Below, piece after piece: positions 6,194-10,310 of a DNA stretch of 10,310 nt. Both the position numbers and the translations under genes were made by a program. The stretch lies in NCBI GenBank assembly GCA_045589215.1, contig JAZNOQ010000023.1, positions 1 through 10,310 on the forward strand. Direction: 5' to 3'. Every line of letters starts with the position of its first letter. Positions within the stretch are counted from its first letter, which is position 1. The DNA is from JAZNOQ01 sp045589215. GTDB taxonomy: Bacteria; Bacillota; Clostridia; Oscillospirales; CAG-272. A model generated the notes under the pieces. That model made no database searches. It was not told the DNA's origin and was given only the letters and a program-made list of their open reading frames with translations.

Positions 6194-6940
6194 TTATTCT
6201 GCGGCTTCTTTCGGGGACTTCGCCGTATCTTTTTTCTTTTCTGCCTTTTTTTCCTCGGCGCGTTCGGATTTTTCAGCCTTCTTTTTCTCAGCCTTTTCAG
6301 TCTTTCTAGCCTTTTTTTCCTCTGCCTTTTCGGTCTTTTTCGCCTTCTTTTCCTCCGCCTTTTCGGCTTTGTCGGAAGACTCCTCTAAGGGCATCGGACA
6401 GCGCACGTCGATCATCGTCTCGGCAAGCGTCCTGAGGTATGCAGACAGCGAAACGAGCGCAAGAACGAGACGGATATGATCCTCGTCCTTTTCGGTGTCA
6501 AGCTGTAATCCATTTGTCACGTCCTCGCAAATGCGGGACGTCTCGGTCCTGCACCTCTCCTTGATCTCGAGAAAATCGCTCCAAAGCGCCGAAAATTCCT
6601 CCTCGGTCTCTCCGTCAAGCGCGTAAACACCTTCAAAAATGCGTTTGATCTCACCGATCGACAGCGTGCTTTTGAGCGAGTAGATGAATAGGATCTGCAA
6701 AATCTGGCTGCGGTTGTATTTTTTACCCTTCAGAGGAAGGATCGCCCCCTCCTTCGAGTAATTATTGATCATCGTCTTGGTAAGCACGTGCTCCTTGTAG
6801 CAGCTTGATCCCTCCTCGTTCTTCTCCGATACCAGACTGAGGATCTGGTCGAGATAAAGCGCGATATTCGGGATCTCTCCGAGCGAGAGATCGGCGTCGG
6901 AAACCGCCTCCTTGATCAAAAGCTCAAGTTGTTCGTTCAT
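6194..6940 (-). CDS. DUF1836 family protein with hendecad-repeat charged C-terminal tail
   Basis: The 248-residue protein carries a DUF1836 domain (PF08876), a MerR-like helix-turn-helix family of unknown role. The marks are YLDQIL at 29-34, LTKTMINNYSKEG at 53-65, KKYNRSQILQILFIYSLK at 73-90 and LSIGEIKRIFEGV at 93-105. DNA binding is inferred from the fold. Residues 191-234 are four 11-residue units of the form KTEKAEEKKAK, followed by a 14-residue basic end. This tail is absent from typical family members as I know them and should form a charged helix. The ATG at 6940 is preferred over 7003 because AGGA lies 9 bases upstream and the longer form would overlap the upstream gene. It follows the large lipoprotein gene by 16 bases. 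Confidence 0.87.
   Translation of the reverse strand: MNEQLELLIKEAVSDADLSLGEIPNIALYLDQILSLVSEKNEEGSSCYKEHVLTKTMINNYSKEGAILPLKGKKYNRSQILQILFIYSLKSTLSIGEIKRIFEGVYALDGETEEEFSALWSDFLEIKERCRTETSRICEDVTNGLQLDTEKDEDHIRLVLALVSLSAYLRTLAETMIDVRCPMPLEESSDKAEKAEEKKAKKTEKAEEKKARKTEKAEKKKAEKSERAEEKKAEKKKDTAKSPKEAAE
6239..6370 (-). repeat. Four tandem 33-base units coding for an 11-residue repeat
   Basis: Residues 191-201, 202-212, 213-223 and 224-234 of the DUF1836 protein are KAEKAEEKKAK, KTEKAEEKKAR, KTEKAEKKKAE and KSERAEEKKAE. The codons of the units are similar but not identical, so the repeat is diverged at DNA level and kept at protein level. On the plus strand it appears as a pyrimidine-rich stretch. 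Confidence 0.85.
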
Positions 6941-6956
6941 CTCTGCTTTTCCTTTC

Positions 6957-8084
6957 TTAATACGTCGGAGCATCGAGACGCCACACGCCGCTTTCGAGCA
7001 CAAAGGACAATTTCACCGTGTGCGCGCCGTTCTCTATCTGCTTCGTTTCAGCGGAATAATGCGTGCCGTACGCCGTGATCTCCACATTCACGCGGTTCTT
7101 GCTGTACGGCTTTCTGATCGTCATCGATTCGTAATCATAGGTACGCTGCTCCTCGAAAAGAGCCTTCGAAACATTGCTCTTTCGGAGATAGACGAGACCG
7201 TCATCACCGCCCGCCTCCTCTATGTAGCGTGCGAGCAGGACCGTCGACGAAGAATCGCTGAAGTCGGTGCGTATTCCGTCAAACACCGAGGAATAAACGC
7301 CCTCGAGGTACTGCTCCGAATAGACCTTTTCGGCAAGCTCCTTTATCGCATCGATCGACAAATATTTTGCGTCAAGCCGTACGACGTCGTAATACTCGTT
7401 GTCGTTTTCGTCATACTCGTACTCAAAAACGGGCTCCTCGTATCCTTCGAGCGCATAGTAGCATACGCCCGTTTCGGTTCTGTAAAGCACGTCCTCCCGT
7501 ACCGTCAGAACATTCGTCACCTTTCCGTCGCCGTCCTTGTATTCGATCTCCCCGCTGAGAATCGCTTCGGGGATCGCTGCTTCGGCGTTATCACGCTTCA
7601 AAGCATACGAGATCTCGGTCACCATATCGTACTCGGGCTCACCCTTTTCATTCTCCCCCTCGGGAAGGTAGTACGTCGTGCTGTATTTGCAGACGTACAC
7701 GTCCTCCCCTACAAGCTTTCCGAGAAAGGTGTCCTTGTAGAGCCAATAATACATACGGAATTTGTCTCCCTTGTCGCTGTAAAGCGTTTCGGGAAGATCC
7801 TTACCGACGGTCTCCTTAAAATACGCGAGATACTCGGCTGTCTTCTCCTCGGAATAGATCAGTTCACCGAGGCATTCGTCGCGGCTGTAGACGGGCAGTC
7901 CTTCTCCGAATAAGATCTCATTCACAAGGAAGGACTGCTCGATCAAGCGCTGAAACTCCTCGCGGTAAGGCGACAGATCCTTGATCTTCATCCCACAGGA
8001 GGAAAAGAGCGCGAGGGAGGAAAAAAGACAGGATAAACAAAGGAGAAGAGAAAATATGCGTTTTACGATCGATTTTCTTTTCAT
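6957..8084 (-). CDS. Large lipoprotein of unknown family, downstream of gyrA
   Basis: The 375-residue protein starts with basic residues, a hydrophobic segment (about 10-27) and a lipobox-like FSSC with Cys at 30, so it should be exported and lipid-anchored. Residue -3 is Phe, which is less usual, but the rest of the signal is convincing. The mature part is rich in Tyr, Asp and Glu, including an acidic Tyr-containing patch EYEYDENDNEYYD. It ends in a segment resembling the C-terminus of beta-rich periplasmic-type proteins (VKLSFVLESGVWRLDAPTY). I recognise no catalytic motif and no named domain. The start at 8084 has AAGGA 7 bases upstream and lies 18 bases after the gyrA stop codon, so it is almost surely co-transcribed with gyrA. 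Its job is unknown; an envelope role is inferred from anchoring and neighbours. Confidence 0.87.
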   Translation of the reverse strand: MKRKSIVKRIFSLLLCLSCLFSSLALFSSCGMKIKDLSPYREEFQRLIEQSFLVNEILFGEGLPVYSRDECLGELIYSEEKTAEYLAYFKETVGKDLPETLYSDKGDKFRMYYWLYKDTFLGKLVGEDVYVCKYSTTYYLPEGENEKGEPEYDMVTEISYALKRDNAEAAIPEAILSGEIEYKDGDGKVTNVLTVREDVLYRTETGVCYYALEGYEEPVFEYEYDENDNEYYDVVRLDAKYLSIDAIKELAEKVYSEQYLEGVYSSVFDGIRTDFSDSSSTVLLARYIEEAGGDDGLVYLRKSNVSKALFEEQRTYDYESMTIRKPYSKNRVNVEITAYGTHYSAETKQIENGAHTVKLSFVLESGVWRLDAPTY

Positions 8085-8102
8085 AAGCGTTTCCTTTTTA
8101 AA

Positions 8103-10310
8103 TTAGGTCTCCTCTGTCAGTCCTTCAGCCTCTTGTGTAGCCTCTTCGATCATCTCTTCCGCGTTCTCCTCCTCTTCCTTTTCGATCAGCGTGAAGTTCA
8201 CGATCCTCTGATCGTCCCGCGTGCGCATCACGATAACACCCGATGCGCTTCTCGAGTAGACGGGAATTTCTGCGGCGTGGGTTCTGACGATCATTCCTTC
8301 GTCGGTGATCATCATGAGGTCATCGTCCTCGGCAACCGTATTGATACCCGTGAGGTAACCGGTCTTGTCGCTGATGTTATGGCAGGTCACACCGAAGCCG
8401 CCGCGCGTCTTCATCTGACGGAAGTCCTCGAAGTCCACTCTCTTGCCGTAGCCCTTTTCGGTCACGGTAAGAAGCTTCTTTTCGTCGTCAACGAGCGTTA
8501 CGCCGACAACGTAGTCGTTTTCACGAAGCGAGATGCCGCGCACACCGCGCGCACCTCTTCCCATACAGCGGACGTTCTCCTCTGAGAAGCGGACTGCCAT
8601 ACCGTTGTGCGTCGCGATAATGAGATCATCGTGTCCCGTGGTGTGGTGTACCGACAGCAATTCGTCGCCCTCGTCGAGGTCGATCGCGATCTTGCCACCC
8701 TTGCGCTGATATGCGAATTCAGACAGACGGGTACGCTTGATGACACCCATCCTCGTAACCATCATCAGGTAATCCTCTCCCTCAAAATCGGGAACCGAAA
8801 TCATTGCCGTGACCTTTTCACCCTCGTTCATTTCAATGAGATTGACGATATTCGAGCCCTTCGCGGTACGCGATGCTTCGTTTATGCGGTATGCCTTGAC
8901 CGACTGCACGCGTCCTCTGTTCGTAAAGAGCATCAGATAGCTGTGGCTATGCACCGAAACGACACGCTCGATGTAGTCCTCCTCCTTCGTGCCCATACCG
9001 ATGATTCCCTTACCGCCGCGTCTCTGTGCGGAGTAGGTATCGGCGGGCTGACGCTTGAAGTAGCCTGCGTGCGTCATCGTAATGATGCAGTTGTGCTTTT
9101 CGATCAGATCCTCCGCCATGATCTCCTCCTCGACGGGAAGGATCTCGGTGCGGCGCTCGTCCGCGTACTTGTCGCGGATCTCCATCATTTCCTTCTTCAC
9201 GATGTCGCGAACCTTGTTCATATCCGCGAGGATCGCTTCAAGCTCCTCGATCAGCGTATGGAGGCGGGCAAGCTCGTCCTCTACCTTCTGCCGTTCGAGA
9301 CCGGTCAATTTACCGAGCGTCATTTCGACGATCGCCTGTGCCTGAATGTCATCGAGTCCGAACCGTTCGCACAAAATGCGCTTCGACTCGGGGATGGACG
9401 GCGAGGTCTTCATGATGTGAACGATCTCGTCGATGTTATCCATCGCGATCTTATAGCCCTCAAGGATGTGTGCGCGCGCCTTTGCCTTTGCGAGGTCGTA
9501 CTTCGTACGGCGTACGATGACCTCCTCCTGATGGCGGATGTAATGGTCAAGGATCTGCGGCAGGGAAAGAACCTTCGGTTCACCGTTTACGATCGCGAGC
9601 ATGTTGACGGGGCAGGTATCCTGAAGCTGGGTATATTTATAAAGCTGATTCAGAATGATCTGACCGTTCGCATCCTTGCGGTAATCGACAACGATACGCA
9701 TTCCGTGTCTGCCCGACTCGTCGTTGACATTTGTGATACCCTCGATGCGCTTTTCCTTCACGAGGTCACCGATCGTCTCACACAGATGTGCCTTGTTGAC
9801 CTGATAGGGGATCTCGGTAAAGATGATGCGATGCTTTTCTTCCTCGATGTGTGCCTTTGCACGCACCATGATACGTCCCTTACCCGTCGTGTATGCCTCG
9901 AGGATTCCGTTCATACCGTAGATCGTTGCGGCGGTCGGGAAGTCGGGACCCTTGACGTATTCCATTAGCTCGGGAACCGTACAGTCAGGGTGATCCATAC
10001 GGAAAATCGTGGCATCGATGACTTCACCGAGGTTATGAGGGGGAACGTAGGTCGCCATACCGACCGCGATACCGACCGAACCGTTAACAAGCAGGTTCGG
10101 GAAGCGCGAGGGAAGGACCGCAGGCTCTTTTCTGCGGTTATCAAAGTTCGGAACGAAGGGAACGACGTCCTTTTCGAGGTCGCGCATCATTTCGTCCGAG
10201 ATCTTCTCAAGTCTTGCCTCGGTGTAACGGTAAGCAGCCGCGCCGTCTCCGTCCACCGAACCGAAGTTACCGTGTCCCTCTACAAGCGGATAGCGGAGCG
10301 AGAAGGGCTG
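8103..10310 (-). CDS. gyrA: DNA gyrase subunit A, 5' end cut by window
   Basis: GyrA is the breakage-reunion subunit of the A2B2 gyrase that introduces negative supercoils. The 735 codons seen begin at the QPFSLRY segment (near residue 94 in E. coli numbering). The catalytic Tyr is in RYTE at 10224-10226 (E. coli Tyr122). PNLLVNGSVGIAVGMAT and GPDFPTAA follow, then the coiled-coil arm, then the GyrA box QRRGGKG (9006-9026), which marks GyrA rather than ParC and is needed for DNA wrapping. The C-terminal beta-pinwheel domain ends in an acidic tail rich in Glu. The quinolone-resistance positions (Ser83 and Asp87 of E. coli) lie outside the window. A GTG at 10256 is internal, not the start, because the frame stays open with family sequence to the edge. 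The residue two before the catalytic Tyr is Tyr where E. coli has Met120. Confidence 0.98.
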   Translation of the reverse strand, partial: QPFSLRYPLVEGHGNFGSVDGDGAAAYRYTEARLEKISDEMMRDLEKDVVPFVPNFDNRRKEPAVLPSRFPNLLVNGSVGIAVGMATYVPPHNLGEVIDATIFRMDHPDCTVPELMEYVKGPDFPTAATIYGMNGILEAYTTGKGRIMVRAKAHIEEEKHRIIFTEIPYQVNKAHLCETIGDLVKEKRIEGITNVNDESGRHGMRIVVDYRKDANGQIILNQLYKYTQLQDTCPVNMLAIVNGEPKVLSLPQILDHYIRHQEEVIVRRTKYDLAKAKARAHILEGYKIAMDNIDEIVHIMKTSPSIPESKRILCERFGLDDIQAQAIVEMTLGKLTGLERQKVEDELARLHTLIEELEAILADMNKVRDIVKKEMMEIRDKYADERRTEILPVEEEIMAEDLIEKHNCIITMTHAGYFKRQPADTYSAQRRGGKGIIGMGTKEEDYIERVVSVHSHSYLMLFTNRGRVQSVKAYRINEASRTAKGSNIVNLIEMNEGEKVTAMISVPDFEGEDYLMMVTRMGVIKRTRLSEFAYQRKGGKIAIDLDEGDELLSVHHTTGHDDLIIATHNGMAVRFSEENVRCMGRGARGVRGISLRENDYVVGVTLVDDEKKLLTVTEKGYGKRVDFEDFRQMKTRGGFGVTCHNISDKTGYLTGINTVAEDDDLMMITDEGMIVRTHAAEIPVYSRSASGVIVMRTRDDQRIVNFTLIEKEEEENAEEMIEEATQEAEGLTEET

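Noticed and set aside
6178..6200. Possible promoter TATAAA before the small lipoprotein gene
   Set aside because: No acceptable -35 box lies 16-18 bases upstream and there is no extended -10, so it cannot be told from chance.
5963..6388. Plus-strand frame of 141 codons rich in Phe and Leu that looks like a membrane protein
   Set aside because: The hydrophobic stretch is the antisense of the Lys/Glu repeat tail of the DUF1836 protein (AAG and GAA codons read backward give Leu, Phe and Ser). It has no ribosome site.
6912..7913. A 333-codon plus-strand frame opposite the large lipoprotein gene
   Set aside because: The minus frame has a good ribosome site, a signal peptide and correct operon spacing. 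The plus frame has none of these and spans the junction of two minus-strand genes.
8607..9968. A 453-codon open frame on the plus strand opposite gyrA
   Set aside because: It is the antisense shadow of gyrA. The minus frame has the GyrA box and the continuous family sequence; the plus product has no recognisable feature.

Overview
All genes in this window lie on the minus strand and look like ordinary chromosomal genes of an anaerobic Bacillota, most probably a Clostridia-type gut or sediment bacterium. The evidence is a one-chain pyruvate:ferredoxin oxidoreductase (strict-anaerobe pyruvate metabolism), a DUF1836 protein (a family known mostly from Clostridia and Lactobacillales), Gram-positive style lipoproteins, a CsaB-type polysaccharide pyruvyl transferase, and strong purine-rich ribosome binding sites. 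Base composition is near 50 percent GC in the genes, with AT-rich gaps. The genus cannot be named from this.

In the direction of transcription (high to low coordinates) the window opens inside gyrA, the DNA gyrase A subunit, whose first ~90 codons lie beyond position 10310. Four genes follow at close spacing: a large lipoprotein of unknown family, a DUF1836 DNA-binding-like protein with an 11-residue repeated charged tail, a small lipoprotein, and a csaB-like pyruvyl transferase. The gaps are 18, 16 and 61 bases, then 1 base. They look like one transcription unit, possibly broken at a hairpin with a T run between the DUF1836 gene and the small lipoprotein gene. The products point to the cell envelope (two lipoproteins and pyruvylation of a wall polymer), with gyrA as the likely lead gene.

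A separate one-gene unit follows: a histidine-phosphatase (phosphoglycerate-mutase-like) gene with a near-perfect sigma-A promoter and a strong intrinsic terminator. After an AT-rich 273-base gap comes nifJ, with its own extended -10 promoter and a Rex-like inverted repeat over the -35 box. nifJ runs off the low-coordinate end of the window about at its C-terminus.

I found no mobile element, CRISPR array, tRNA or rRNA. Nothing here is clearly a new biological system. The points most worth a second look are the hendecad tail on the DUF1836 protein, the hairpin that contains the start region of the small lipoprotein gene, the envelope genes behind gyrA, and the candidate redox operator at nifJ. 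The very long open frames on the plus strand opposite nifJ and gyrA are antisense shadows.
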